Shown piece after piece: positions 51,161 through 58,706 of a stretch of 64,000 nt of DNA; the first letter of the stretch is position 1; each line of letters begins with the position of its first letter. A model generated the notes under the pieces. The model was not told the origin of the DNA, ran no database searches, and saw only the letters and a program-made list of their open reading frames with translations. The stretch comes from Gemmatimonadota bacterium (GTDB lineage: Bacteria > Gemmatimonadota > Gemmatimonadetes > Gemmatimonadales > Gemmatimonadaceae), in assembly GCA_023249375.1 (NCBI GenBank), contig JAHFCT010000014.1, positions 1-64,000 on the forward strand, read 5' to 3'. The translations under genes and the position numbers were made by a program.

Positions 51161-51254
51161 TCGGGGTGCAGGGGAAGCGGCACAGGGGAGTGCCCGGGAA
51201 GGGACACAGCGGGGTGCACGGGAACGGGCACAGTGGAGTGCAGGGGCGGAGACA
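51161..51254. repeat. 24-nt tandem repeat, four units
   Basis: Four tandem units: 51161-51184, 51185-51208, 51209-51232 and 51233-51254 (the last 22 nt). Shared words are GGGTGCA, GGGAA and GGCACA. They start 7 nt upstream of the AAA+ gene ATG. The orientation is opposite to that of the units at 51326-51390, so the two arms could fold on each other. Confidence 0.85.
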
Positions 51255-51325
51255 GGGGAGAATGTATCAAATCAGGATCGTCCCGCATCGCCCCCACGCA
51301 CAACCCTTGGTCCATTTCCCTTCAC

Positions 51326-51390
51326 ACACCCTGCCCCTTCCCCTGCGCCACACCCCGCCCCTTCCCCTGCACCCTACTGCGCCCCTCCGC
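51326..51390. repeat. 24-nt tandem repeat, two full units and one partial
   Basis: Units at 51326-51349 and 51350-51373 differ at only two positions and share GCCCCTTCCCCTGC; a partial third runs to 51390. The block ends 1 nt before the -10 box of the gene at 51404. Confidence 0.85.
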
Positions 51391-51391
51391 G

Positions 51392-51397
51392 TATCTT
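51392..51397 (+). promoter_or_regulatory. Putative -10 box of the T2SSF-domain gene
   Basis: TATCTT lies 6 nt before GTG 51404; the -35 position falls in the tandem repeat and is weak (GCACCC). Confidence 0.4.
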
Positions 51398-51403
51398 CGT
51401 TGC

Positions 51404-52225
51404 GTGCCAAGCTTCCTCAGCGCCTACCGCGCCCTCGATGACGGCCGCCACCGCACCGAGTTCTACCGGATGTGGCGCACGGCGGTGCACGCCGGCTTCA
51501 CCAACGAGAAGGCGCTCAAGACCATCGGTCGTCGCCACGCGCCGCACGTCGAGGAAATGCGCGAGTGGCTGCTCGATGGCGCCCGCCGCGGCCAGCGCGT
51601 CACGTATCTCGTGCGCACCGGGGGCAAGCGCTTTGAACCGATGGAACGCGCCATCCTCGTGCTCGGCGAAGAGACCGGGACATTCGAGCAGTCGCTGCAG
51701 CTGCTCGCCGATTTCTATCAGGCCAAGCATCGGCTGATTCTGTACATCAAGAAACAGATGTCGTACCCGATGTTCTCGGCGCTGTGCATGGTCTTCATCG
51801 CGCCGTTTCCGCTGCTGTACTTCGGGCAGGCGGCGGCGTACATCGGGTTCGTCGCGACCGGCTGCATCGCGTGGGTCACCGCGGGCGGCTCGTTTCTGAT
51901 GATGATGGCCCGGCGATACGGCGCCACGCCGGCGATGGTCCGCTCGCGCTTTGCCCGCGCCTTGGCGACGGGCGTCGAAGCGGGACTCCCGCTCGCGCAT
52001 GCCATCCGCCTCGCGTCCGAAGCCGCCGCTGATCCCGCGCTCTCCGCGTTCGTTGATGGCATGGATGAACATCAGCTGGTGGCAGGCCAACTGCACGAGA
52101 CGTTTTCGAACGCGCCGCACATGACCGCCGACATGATCGGCGCGCTCGCGGTGGCCGACCGTACGGGCGACTTCAGCACCACGCTGCGCAAGCTCGCCGA
52201 ACTGTACGAAGACGGCTTTCGTTGA
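51404..52225 (+). CDS. Stand-alone type II secretion F-domain protein
   Basis: Inner-membrane protein of 273 residues with two T2SSF-like halves: EFYRMWRTAVHAGFTNEKALKTIGRR with LGEETGTFEQSLQLLADFY, and MVRSRFARALATGVEAGLPLAHAIRLAS with ALAVADRTGDFSTTLRKLAELY. Two membrane segments lie between them (MFSALCMVFIAPFPLLYFG, YIGFVATGCIAWVTAGGSFLMMM). GspF/PilC proteins form the platform of type II secretion or type IV pili, but no GspE, GspD or pilin gene is nearby, so the partner system is unknown. GTG 51404 is chosen by the -10 box and by SFLSAYRALDDG following. The MFS gene starts 4 nt after the stop. Confidence 0.85.
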   Translation: MPSFLSAYRALDDGRHRTEFYRMWRTAVHAGFTNEKALKTIGRRHAPHVEEMREWLLDGARRGQRVTYLVRTGGKRFEPMERAILVLGEETGTFEQSLQLLADFYQAKHRLILYIKKQMSYPMFSALCMVFIAPFPLLYFGQAAAYIGFVATGCIAWVTAGGSFLMMMARRYGATPAMVRSRFARALATGVEAGLPLAHAIRLASEAAADPALSAFVDGMDEHQLVAGQLHETFSNAPHMTADMIGALAVADRTGDFSTTLRKLAELYEDGFR

Positions 52226-52229
52226 CGCG

Positions 52230-53429
52230 ATGACGACCATGACTTCTCCCCGCGCCACGCGCCGCGCCATCGCGCTCGCCACGTTCCTCACGCTGGTCCC
52301 GCTGACGCTTGTGGTCGCGGGACTGAATGAACTCGTCATCGTCGCGGTGGGCGGCACGCGCGCCGATGCACACGCGTTCACCGCGACGAACATGGCCACC
52401 GGCATCATCAGTGTGCCGATCGTGCTGGCGCTCTTTCGGCGTCGTCCCAGCTTGCGTGCGTGGCTGGTGGGATCGCTGCTGCTCGACGCGGTCGCATTTC
52501 TCGGGATGAACACCGCGCACTCCGTTTCCACATTGCTCGCGTGGCGCGCGCTCGACGGCGTGGCGCATTTGCCCGCGGTGACGCTGCTGATGGTCGCCGC
52601 CAACCGGCTGGCGGGCGAGAAGCGCGGCGCCACGCTCGGGCTGGTCGCCACCTCCTTGATGACCGGCGTGGCGGTAGGATCGCCGCTCGGCGGCTGGCTG
52701 GTGATGCGCGGTGCGTCCGCGGTGTATCTCACCGGCGCCGCGCTGCTCGTCGTCGCGGCACTTGCCTCGCTCGCCATTCCGCCGCTCCCCGCCGATGCCA
52801 ACGTCGGCGGCGGCCACCGCTACGACTGGAAACGCGGCGCGCTGGCCACCTGGGTGCCGCTCGCGTTCGGCTTCATGGATCGCTTCACGATTGGCGTCTT
52901 CGTCTCGACCTTCACGCTCTACCTCGCCGAGGGACAGCGCATCTCGCCCGCCGAACGCGGCGTGCTCATGTCGCTCTTCATGGTGCCATTTGCGCTGCTC
53001 TGCTGGCCCGTCGGACGCCTCGCCGATCGCATCGGGTGGTACTGGCTGATCATCATCGGCACCGTCGCGTTTGGCGTGACCTTCGCGACGTACGGTCTCG
53101 TGCCCGAGGTGCTTCTGCCCGTCTCGATGATTGCGTCTGGCGTGACGAGCGCGCTGATGTTTGCGCCGAACTTGCTGCTCGTGTCGGAGTTCGCCCGCCG
53201 TGGCGCGGGCGAAGGACTGTTCGGCGCCTTCCAGGTGGCGGGAAGCTTCGGCTTTCTCGCCGGCCCGATGGCCGGCGGCATCGCGGTCGAACTGACGCGA
53301 CGCGCGTCCGGCGCGCCCGCCTACGGCGCCATCTTCATTGGGGTGGGCGCGCTGGTGATCGTGCTCGGCGTCGTCGCGGCCGTGGTGCTCGCACCCGTCT
53401 CGCGCGCGTGGCACCGCCAGCGCACGTAG
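52230..53429 (+). CDS. MFS transporter
   Basis: Major facilitator superfamily protein of 399 residues with about twelve hydrophobic segments. The motif A region of each half is visible, in weak form at FRRRPSLRAWL and clearly at GRLADRIGWYWLI. GVAVGSPLGGWLVMRGASAVYL and GLFGAFQVAGSFGFLAGPMAGG are typical of drug or metabolite exporters. The substrate is unknown. It lies 4 nt downstream of the T2SSF-domain gene, so it is translated from the same message. ATG 52230 is followed at once by the basic TSPRATRRAIA stretch and membrane helix 1. Confidence 0.88.
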   Translation: MTTMTSPRATRRAIALATFLTLVPLTLVVAGLNELVIVAVGGTRADAHAFTATNMATGIISVPIVLALFRRRPSLRAWLVGSLLLDAVAFLGMNTAHSVSTLLAWRALDGVAHLPAVTLLMVAANRLAGEKRGATLGLVATSLMTGVAVGSPLGGWLVMRGASAVYLTGAALLVVAALASLAIPPLPADANVGGGHRYDWKRGALATWVPLAFGFMDRFTIGVFVSTFTLYLAEGQRISPAERGVLMSLFMVPFALLCWPVGRLADRIGWYWLIIIGTVAFGVTFATYGLVPEVLLPVSMIASGVTSALMFAPNLLLVSEFARRGAGEGLFGAFQVAGSFGFLAGPMAGGIAVELTRRASGAPAYGAIFIGVGALVIVLGVVAAVVLAPVSRAWHRQRT

Positions 53430-53505
53430 CGGCACTCACCTCAGCTGAAGCGCGACGGCGAGGCGCCGCCGAGTCGAGCGACGGCGAGGCGTTGAGGCGC
53501 GGTCG

Positions 53506-54561
53506 CTACGGTGCGGGCCGAGGCGCCGGCGCCACCGGCTGGCCACCCGGCTTCCACTCCGGCTTTGGCCCGTTCGCAAGCACGCGCACCGCACGCGCCG
53601 CGGCATTGATCACGCCTGCCATGTGCTCGAGATCGACGTCCTTCACGTCGTCACTCGGCTGGTGATAGTCCGTGTGCAGGTTGAATGTCGACAGCGTGTG
53701 CGCCACGATGCCGCGTCGCGCGAAGGCGATGTTGTCGCTACGCTCGAAGAAGTGCTGGTCGGGCCGCTTGTCGGCGACAATGGGAATGCCGGCGGCGGCG
53801 AGTTGTTCGCCCATGTTCGACCGCTCGAAGCCCGTTAGCCACGCCTTGCCCGATCCGCCGGCCAGCGAGTCGGGCCGGCCGATCATCTCGATTTCCATAT
53901 TCGCGACGAACTGCGTGAGCGGAATTGGCGGGTGATCGATAAACCAGCGCGTGCCGAACAGTCCAACTTCCTCACCCGTGTTCGTGGCGAAGATCACCGT
54001 GCGCTTTGGCTTGGGGCCAGCGGCGAGCTGTCGGGCGATCTCGAGCACGGCGGTGGTACCGGACGCGTCATCGTCCGCGCCGTTGTAGATCGAATCGCCA
54101 TTGATGGCGCGCCCGACGCCGAGATGATCGAAATGGGCATCGACGAGTACCACTTCGTTCTTGAGCGCGGGGTCGCTGCCCTCGATCGCGCCCAGCACGT
54201 TGACCGAGGGCCGGCGGCGTTCGGCGGGGAACGTGTCGCGATCGGCAATCGACTTGAGGAGCGTCAGTCGTTCCGTGCGCCCGTTGCGCGACGGCTGCGC
54301 GAGCGGCACGGCCGCAACCGGAACCCGCTGATAGAAGCCGCTGTCACCCATCGGTTTGAGGCCGATGCGCTGCATCTCGGCCGCGATGAACCGTGCGGCC
54401 ATCGCTTCGCCGGGTGAGCCGGTCATGCGACCCGCCATCGAGTCGTCGGCCAGCGGATAGAGAATGCGCTTGACGTCGGCGGCGGTGGTCGGGCGCTGCG
54501 CGGCAAGCGCGAGCGGGGCGAGCAGGACGAGCGCGAACGCGCGGCGGAGGGAGAGGGGCAT
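53506..54561 (-). CDS. Secreted M28-family zinc peptidase
   Basis: Exported aminopeptidase-like enzyme of 351 residues with a signal peptide (FALVLLAPLALAAQR). Zinc ligands are visible: H in VDAHFDHLG, D in GADDDASGT, E in NTGEEVGLFG, the EIEMIG acid, and H in NLHTDYHQPSDD. RMTGSPGEAMAARFIAAEM is the usual N-terminal M28 block. It is shorter than the M28 peptidase at 7055 and lacks a fibronectin-like tail; a Pro/Ala-rich stretch ends it. It is a single-gene unit convergent with the MFS gene. Confidence 0.92.
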   Translation of the reverse strand: MPLSLRRAFALVLLAPLALAAQRPTTAADVKRILYPLADDSMAGRMTGSPGEAMAARFIAAEMQRIGLKPMGDSGFYQRVPVAAVPLAQPSRNGRTERLTLLKSIADRDTFPAERRRPSVNVLGAIEGSDPALKNEVVLVDAHFDHLGVGRAINGDSIYNGADDDASGTTAVLEIARQLAAGPKPKRTVIFATNTGEEVGLFGTRWFIDHPPIPLTQFVANMEIEMIGRPDSLAGGSGKAWLTGFERSNMGEQLAAAGIPIVADKRPDQHFFERSDNIAFARRGIVAHTLSTFNLHTDYHQPSDDVKDVDLEHMAGVINAAARAVRVLANGPKPEWKPGGQPVAPAPRPAP

Positions 54562-54666
54562 CGGGTGGTTGGAGGAGGATCGATAATACTAGCGTGGGTC
54601 ACGCGGCTCCAGCAGCATCTCGAAGTCGCCCGCTCAGGGGTGGGCCGCCATCTCAGCGTGTCCGCC

Positions 54667-54694
54667 TTGCCGTGCACCAATCCTCGGCTAGGTT
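54667..54694 (+). promoter_or_regulatory. Promoter of the acyltransferase gene
   Basis: TTGCCG (54667-54672), a 16-bp spacer and TAGGTT (54689-54694), then 9 nt to ATG 54704. Confidence 0.5.
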
Positions 54695-54703
54695 CCCCGC
54701 GTT

Positions 54704-55303
54704 ATGTCCGAACCGCTCACGCCCCCACTCGGCGACCTCGTCCATCGGCGCGGCAACGTCCTGACCACTGGCGTGGCGCGCCTGATGATGCGCGCCACCG
54801 GATGGCGGTTCGAAGGCGAGCTGCCCAACCTCCGCCAGTTTGTCATCATCGTCGCACCGCATACGTCCAACTGGGACTTCCCCATTGGCGTCATGGCGAT
54901 GTTCGCCATCGGCATCCGCGGGACATTTCTTGGCAAGGACTCGCTCTTCAAGGGGCCGTTTGGTTTCGCGTTCCGCTGGCTCGGCGGCATTCCCGTGGAC
55001 CGCTTCTCGAAGAACAACGTCGTCGATCAGACCCTCGCGTATTTTCGGACGCGCGAGCAGATGATCCTCGCCCTCTCCCCCGAAGGCACGCGCAAGCGCC
55101 TCGAGAAGTGGCGCACTGGTTTCTATTGGGTGGCCGTGGGCGCCAAGGTCCCCATCGTTCCCGTTGCGTTCGACTTCCCGCGCAAGCGCTGGGTGATCAA
55201 CGCACCGCAAGAGATGACGGGAGATCCAGCGCGTGACATTCCCCACCTGCGGAGCTTCTTCAAGGCCAGTCAGGCTTGCCGGCCGCAGCTCTACGTGGAG
55301 TAG
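54704..55303 (+). CDS. PlsC-like 1-acylglycerol-3-phosphate acyltransferase
   Basis: Phospholipid-type acyltransferase of 199 residues. The catalytic HX4D motif is HTSNWD in VAPHTSNWDFPIG, the acyl-acceptor motif is EGTRKR in LSPEGTRKRLEKW, and the GIPVDRFSK and VPIVPVAFDFPRK blocks are also family-typical. It probably acylates lysophosphatidic acid or a related lipid on the cytoplasmic face of the membrane. No transmembrane helix is obvious. The gene has its own promoter and ends 13 nt before the perfect inverted repeat D. Confidence 0.9.
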   Translation: MSEPLTPPLGDLVHRRGNVLTTGVARLMMRATGWRFEGELPNLRQFVIIVAPHTSNWDFPIGVMAMFAIGIRGTFLGKDSLFKGPFGFAFRWLGGIPVDRFSKNNVVDQTLAYFRTREQMILALSPEGTRKRLEKWRTGFYWVAVGAKVPIVPVAFDFPRKRWVINAPQEMTGDPARDIPHLRSFFKASQACRPQLYVE

Positions 55304-55316
55304 AGCTGGAGATTCA

Positions 55317-55433
55317 GGACAGGGATCACGGATTTCGATTCATGATCGTGAGTCAGGAATCAGATCGCGATTGGAACTATCGCCATCGAAATCCTGAATC
55401 GAAGTCTCGAATCGAAATCCGTGATCCCTGTCC
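55317..55433. repeat. Intergenic inverted repeat, copy D (perfect arms)
   Basis: A perfect 25-bp inverted repeat: left arm 55317-55341 beginning ggacagggatcacggat, right arm 55409-55433 ending atccgtgatccctgtcc, with a 67-nt centre. It sits 13 nt after the acyltransferase stop and is the best-preserved copy. Confidence 0.93.
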
Positions 55434-55508
55434 GCCATCCGGCCGCGGCCACCGCCGCGGCCGAAATTTGAGCCCTGCCGCCGCCGGCCGATACTTGGAG
55501 TACGACCT

Positions 55509-56207
55509 ATGCGTACTCCATACTCTCTCTCATCCATCCGGCGCACGCTGGCGGCTCTCGCGGCCGCTGGTCTCCTGACCGGCTGCCAGAAGACTGCCGC
55601 CACGGAGGCCGTGACGGCCGCCACGCTGACGGTTGTCCAAGGCAACAACCAGTCCATTCAGGCTGGAAAGGACCTGCCGAATCCGGTCATCCTGCGCGTC
55701 ACCGACAAAACGGGCGTCGCGATGAGCGGCATCCCGGTGACCCTCGTGGTCGCCGAGGGTGGCGGCACGGTCACACCGTCCTCCGGCGTGAGCGACGCGA
55801 AGGGCGAGTACTCCGCCAAGTGGACGCTCGGCCCGACCCTCGCCGACAACCAGGTGAAGGCGTCGGTGCCCGGACTCGATCCGGTGAAGATCACAGCCAC
55901 AGGCATCGTGCCGAGTGACATCATCGTCGCCCAGGGCAATGGCCAGGCCGCCAAGTTCGGTGCGTCGCTGCCGACAAGCATCGTCGTCCGCGTCGTTGGC
56001 GCGGGCAACGTGCCCATGTCCGGCATCACCGTGCTCTTCCAAGTGACCGGCGGCGGCGGCTCCGTCAGCCCGCAGTCCGCAGTGACGAGTTCGCTCGGCG
56101 AAGTCACGGCCAAGTGGACGCTTGGCAACGCCGTCGGCACGCAGACCGCGCTGATCTCGGCGTCGACGCTGTCGCCGGCAAGTCTCACGGCAACGGCGTT
56201 GCCGTAA
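55509..56207 (+). CDS. Lipoprotein with two bacterial Ig-like (Big-1-type) domains
   Basis: Predicted lipoprotein of 232 residues. The lipobox is AAGLLTGC with the lipidated cysteine at residue 26. Two tandem Ig-like repeats follow, each with the run VTLVVAEGGGTVTPSSGVSDAKGEYSAKW or its counterpart (ITVLFQVTGGGGSVSPQSAV then GEVTAKWTLG). Each repeat ends with TATGIVP or TATALP, showing an internal duplication. Big-1-type domains are usual in adhesins and surface proteins. The gene lies between inverted-repeat copies D and E, with TACTTG at 55492 as a poor promoter candidate. Confidence 0.88.
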   Translation: MRTPYSLSSIRRTLAALAAAGLLTGCQKTAATEAVTAATLTVVQGNNQSIQAGKDLPNPVILRVTDKTGVAMSGIPVTLVVAEGGGTVTPSSGVSDAKGEYSAKWTLGPTLADNQVKASVPGLDPVKITATGIVPSDIIVAQGNGQAAKFGASLPTSIVVRVVGAGNVPMSGITVLFQVTGGGGSVSPQSAVTSSLGEVTAKWTLGNAVGTQTALISASTLSPASLTATALP

Positions 56208-56215
56208 GAGATACA

Positions 56216-56334
56216 GGACAGGGATCACGGATTTCGATAGAGGATTTCGACTTCGGATGGGGATTGGCGATTCAGTGAATCGCTGATCCCCTTCCTTTTT
56301 CGTCATCCGAAATCGCCAGCCGTGATCTGTGTCC
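56216..56334. repeat. Intergenic inverted repeat, copy E
   Basis: Left arm ggacagggatcacggat (56216-56232) continuing with TTCGAT; right arm agccgtgatctgtgtcc (56318-56334), complementary with a few changes, followed by GAAATCCG. It begins 8 nt after the lipoprotein stop. Confidence 0.85.
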
Positions 56335-56455
56335 GAAATCCGGTGGTCGCGCTCCGCGCGACCGCCGTTACATTGACCGACCGTCGTCAGTCTGTCACAA
56401 TTGAAGCCACTGTGCAAACCATGTTCGCCGATGTCGGCCAACTGGCGCGCCATCT

Positions 56456-57355
56456 GTGCCGACGACCGGACTCATTGTGAGACAAAGCCGAATCAGCACC
56501 ACCGTGCCGCTCTTCTCGGCGGACGAGGACGACCTCGCGCGCAAGCTGCGTGAGGTCGATACGCTGCGAGTTGAATACCGACGGGTGCAGGGGCGCATCA
56601 ATTACCGCGTGCGCCGCGGCCGGATGTTCCTTGGCTTTCTTGTGCTCACCATCGCCGCCATCGTCGCCGTCGCCGTGTTCACGCTGCAGCCCGATCAGTG
56701 GGCGATGAGTCAGCAGTCGCGCTTCACGCAGATGACGACGCTGCTCCTGATGCTCGTCGGCGCCACGCCGCTCGCGGCCTACTTCACGCGACGATTCGAC
56801 CGGCAGCGCGAGCGCGTGCGCATTGCGAAGCAACGGCACCACGAGATTCTCAAGCGCCTGTCGCAGCTCGACGAAGCCACGGGCCGGCGCCGCCGCCGCC
56901 GCCGGAAGAAGCGCTCGTGGGTGTGGCGCATCGCCAACCCGAAGCCCTTCGCGCGCCCGCCCCTCGAGACAATGTCCAATGATACGCTCGAGGACGCGGC
57001 CGACGCGCTCAGCACGCAGCTGGTGGAGGAGCGCGGCATGCGCGCGCTCGCCTATTTGCACGCGGGCATCATCGGCGGCGCCACGATCATCGTCGCGTTC
57101 TACTTCACGGCCGCGGGGCCGGAGTACCTGAGGAACTTCCTCTTTGGCCCGCAATCGCACGGCGCGCTCGGTCCCGATCCGCTCGTCTTCTGGCTCACGC
57201 TCACGGTGATGCTCGTGATGATCGGCGGCCTCGGCTCGCACCGCGTCACCGTGCTGCTGCGCCACGCGCGCGGCTACCAGGACCGGCTGGCGTCGATCGA
57301 GCGCGCGCTCTGGGACGCGCGGGTGCTACTGCGAGAGCGTCGAGAGAAAGTCTGA
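56456..57355 (+). CDS. Polytopic membrane protein of unknown function, 299 aa
   Basis: Unrecognised protein with four hydrophobic segments in two pairs (FLGFLVLTIAAIVAVAVFTL and MTTLLLMLVGATPLAAYF; LHAGIIGGATIIVAFYFTAAG and VFWLTLTVMLVMIGGLG). The first pair is flanked by a coiled-coil-like N-terminus (LARKLREVDTLRVEYRRVQGRI), and a strongly basic stretch (GRRRRRRRKKRSW) lies between the pairs. Starts are uncertain: GTG 56456 or GTG 56477, the latter overlapping the stop of a 19-codon upstream frame. The last 30 nt overlap the end of the convergent hydrolase gene. Confidence 0.7.
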   Translation: MPTTGLIVRQSRISTTVPLFSADEDDLARKLREVDTLRVEYRRVQGRINYRVRRGRMFLGFLVLTIAAIVAVAVFTLQPDQWAMSQQSRFTQMTTLLLMLVGATPLAAYFTRRFDRQRERVRIAKQRHHEILKRLSQLDEATGRRRRRRRKKRSWVWRIANPKPFARPPLETMSNDTLEDAADALSTQLVEERGMRALAYLHAGIIGGATIIVAFYFTAAGPEYLRNFLFGPQSHGALGPDPLVFWLTLTVMLVMIGGLGSHRVTVLLRHARGYQDRLASIERALWDARVLLRERREKV

Positions 57356-58132
57356 CAGCACCCGCGTGACCTCGGCCGGTTGCTCGATGCTACTCGAGTG
57401 GCCGGCCGTGCCAATTCGCGCGAGCCGAGAGCCTGGGATGTGCTCGTGGATGCGGCGGGCCTTCGGCGGAGGCGTGGCCGTGTCCTCGTCGCCCACCGCG
57501 ACGAGCGTCGGCAGCCGGATGGAACCGATCTCGTCCATGACGCCGGCGCGCTCAATGACGCCGCGCACGGCGCGCACGATGGTGCGCGGCCGCGACGCAA
57601 TCTCGGCGCGCCACGACGCGCGCTCCTCGGCGCGCGCCGGATCACCCATGAAGGTGCGGCCAAAGAGAATCGGCATCACGCGATCCGCCACGAAGCGCGT
57701 GCCGAACAGGCCGGCGACGAAGGCGAGCATCTTGTAGCGCGGCACATTCTCGGCGGCCTCGGGCTCGGCCGACGTCTCGAGCAGCGAGAGCGAGTACAGC
57801 AGGTCGGGCCGTCGCGCGGCGAGCCGCATGCCCACGAAGCCGCCCATCGAAAGGCCCACGAAGTGGCACGGACGCGCATCGAGTCCTTCGATCACGGCCA
57901 CGGCGTCCCTGAAGCACGTGTCCATGTCGTGCGACCGGCCGCCGGGATCGCTGCTCTGCCCCTGCCCGCGATGGTCGTACGACACGCAGCGATAGCGTTC
58001 CTTGAACGCCATCATCTGCGCCGCGAACATGCGCGACGACATCAGCAGCCCGTGGCTGAAGACGAGGGCCGGCCCGGGACCGCCGGTGTCCTCGTAGTAG
58101 AAAGAAACGCCGTTTGTCGTCAGGTACGGCAT
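57326..58132 (-). CDS. Alpha/beta-fold hydrolase with complete triad
   Basis: Cytoplasmic hydrolase of 268 residues. The oxyanion motif is SHGLLMSS, the nucleophile Ser is in VGLSMGGFVGM, the acid is in VAVGDEDTATP and the histidine in TAGHSSSIEQP. This is the pattern of esterases and 3-oxoadipate enol-lactonase-like enzymes; the substrate cannot be told. ATG 58132 (MPYLTTNGVSFYYEDTGG) is used as the family N-terminus; ATG 58186 would add 18 residues with no conservation. It overlaps the convergent membrane protein gene by 30 nt at the 3' end, and its promoter region is shared with the divergent gene at 58239. Confidence 0.92.
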   Translation of the reverse strand: MPYLTTNGVSFYYEDTGGPGPALVFSHGLLMSSRMFAAQMMAFKERYRCVSYDHRGQGQSSDPGGRSHDMDTCFRDAVAVIEGLDARPCHFVGLSMGGFVGMRLAARRPDLLYSLSLLETSAEPEAAENVPRYKMLAFVAGLFGTRFVADRVMPILFGRTFMGDPARAEERASWRAEIASRPRTIVRAVRGVIERAGVMDEIGSIRLPTLVAVGDEDTATPPPKARRIHEHIPGSRLARIGTAGHSSSIEQPAEVTRVLSDFLSTLSQ

Positions 58133-58226
58133 GATCTCGTCGCGTTGCTGGTGATGCACGTCACACCGCGCGCGCGGGTCGAACATAATCGTTCGCGCGC
58201 TGGTAACAAACCCACTAGTTGACAGG

Positions 58227-58232
58227 TAAAGT
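58227..58232 (+). promoter_or_regulatory. Putative -10 box for the small membrane protein
   Basis: TAAAGT lies 6 nt before ATG 58239, in the usual leaderless-like position of this window. A TTGACA at 58219 is too close to serve as its -35 box. Confidence 0.35.
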
Positions 58233-58238
58233 AATCAG

Positions 58239-58706
58239 ATGCCCCCCTTCCGCCCCCGACCACACCGCCCCGTCGTCGGGTCGGTGCAACCGCAGGATGC
58301 GCCCCGGTTGCAGCGGTTGCGCGACCGACTCTCTCGGCGATGGCAGCGTCGGCGTCGGCGCGAGCTGATCTTCCTCGCGGTCGCGGTGGCCGCCCTCGGT
58401 CTCTCGGTGGCGCTCGTCGTTGGATTCGGTGTCTCGCCGCTGCGCGGGACCACTCTGCGCGCCATCGAGGTCGCCGCGATCGTCGTGCTCGTCGGCGGTG
58501 CGCTCGCTGGGGCCGTCTACGCGCTCTGGCGATATGATCGCACGCACCGGCGCGCGCGATCAGCGCACATTCGCCTGCACCACGTCGAGCGCCGGCTTGA
58601 GTCACTGCGCGGCGCAGCGGTGGACGGAGACGTTGGCGTCGTCGCAGAGCCGCCGGTAGGTTTGCAGAATGTCCGAACTTCTAGCCCGCTACGCCGCATT
58701 CGTTGA
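58239..58706 (+). CDS. Small membrane protein of unknown function, 155 aa
   Basis: Unrecognised protein with two hydrophobic segments (ELIFLAVAVAALGLSVALVVGFG and IEVAAIVVLVGGALAGAVYALW) set between Arg-rich flanks (RLSRRWQRRRRR and RYDRTHRRARSAHIR). The C-terminal 12 residues overlap the start of the acyl-CoA dehydrogenase gene by 38 nt. The TAAAGT box 6 nt before its ATG and the membrane-protein pattern favour a real gene, but the overlap and unusual composition leave doubt. Confidence 0.55.
   Translation: MPPFRPRPHRPVVGSVQPQDAPRLQRLRDRLSRRWQRRRRRELIFLAVAVAALGLSVALVVGFGVSPLRGTTLRAIEVAAIVVLVGGALAGAVYALWRYDRTHRRARSAHIRLHHVERRLESLRGAAVDGDVGVVAEPPVGLQNVRTSSPLRRIR
58633..58662 (+). promoter_or_regulatory. 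Leaderless-type promoter of the acyl-CoA dehydrogenase
   Basis: TTGGCG (58633-58638), an 18-bp spacer and TAGGTT (58657-58662), then 6 nt to ATG 58669. It lies inside the 3' end of the preceding gene. Confidence 0.5.

Noticed and set aside
51161-51390. CRISPR array
   Set aside because: The 24-nt units are directly adjacent with no unique spacers and no cas genes are present.
51166-51441. Plus-strand frame with 8-residue repeats (HRGVPGKG-like)
   Set aside because: The repeats are the translation of the 24-nt minisatellite; there is no Shine-Dalgarno, and the frame runs into the T2SSF gene in another frame.
58219-58224. TTGACA as -35 box of the gene at 58239
   Set aside because: A 17-bp spacer would put the -10 box inside the coding region; the TAAAGT box 6 nt before the ATG is more in line with neighbours.
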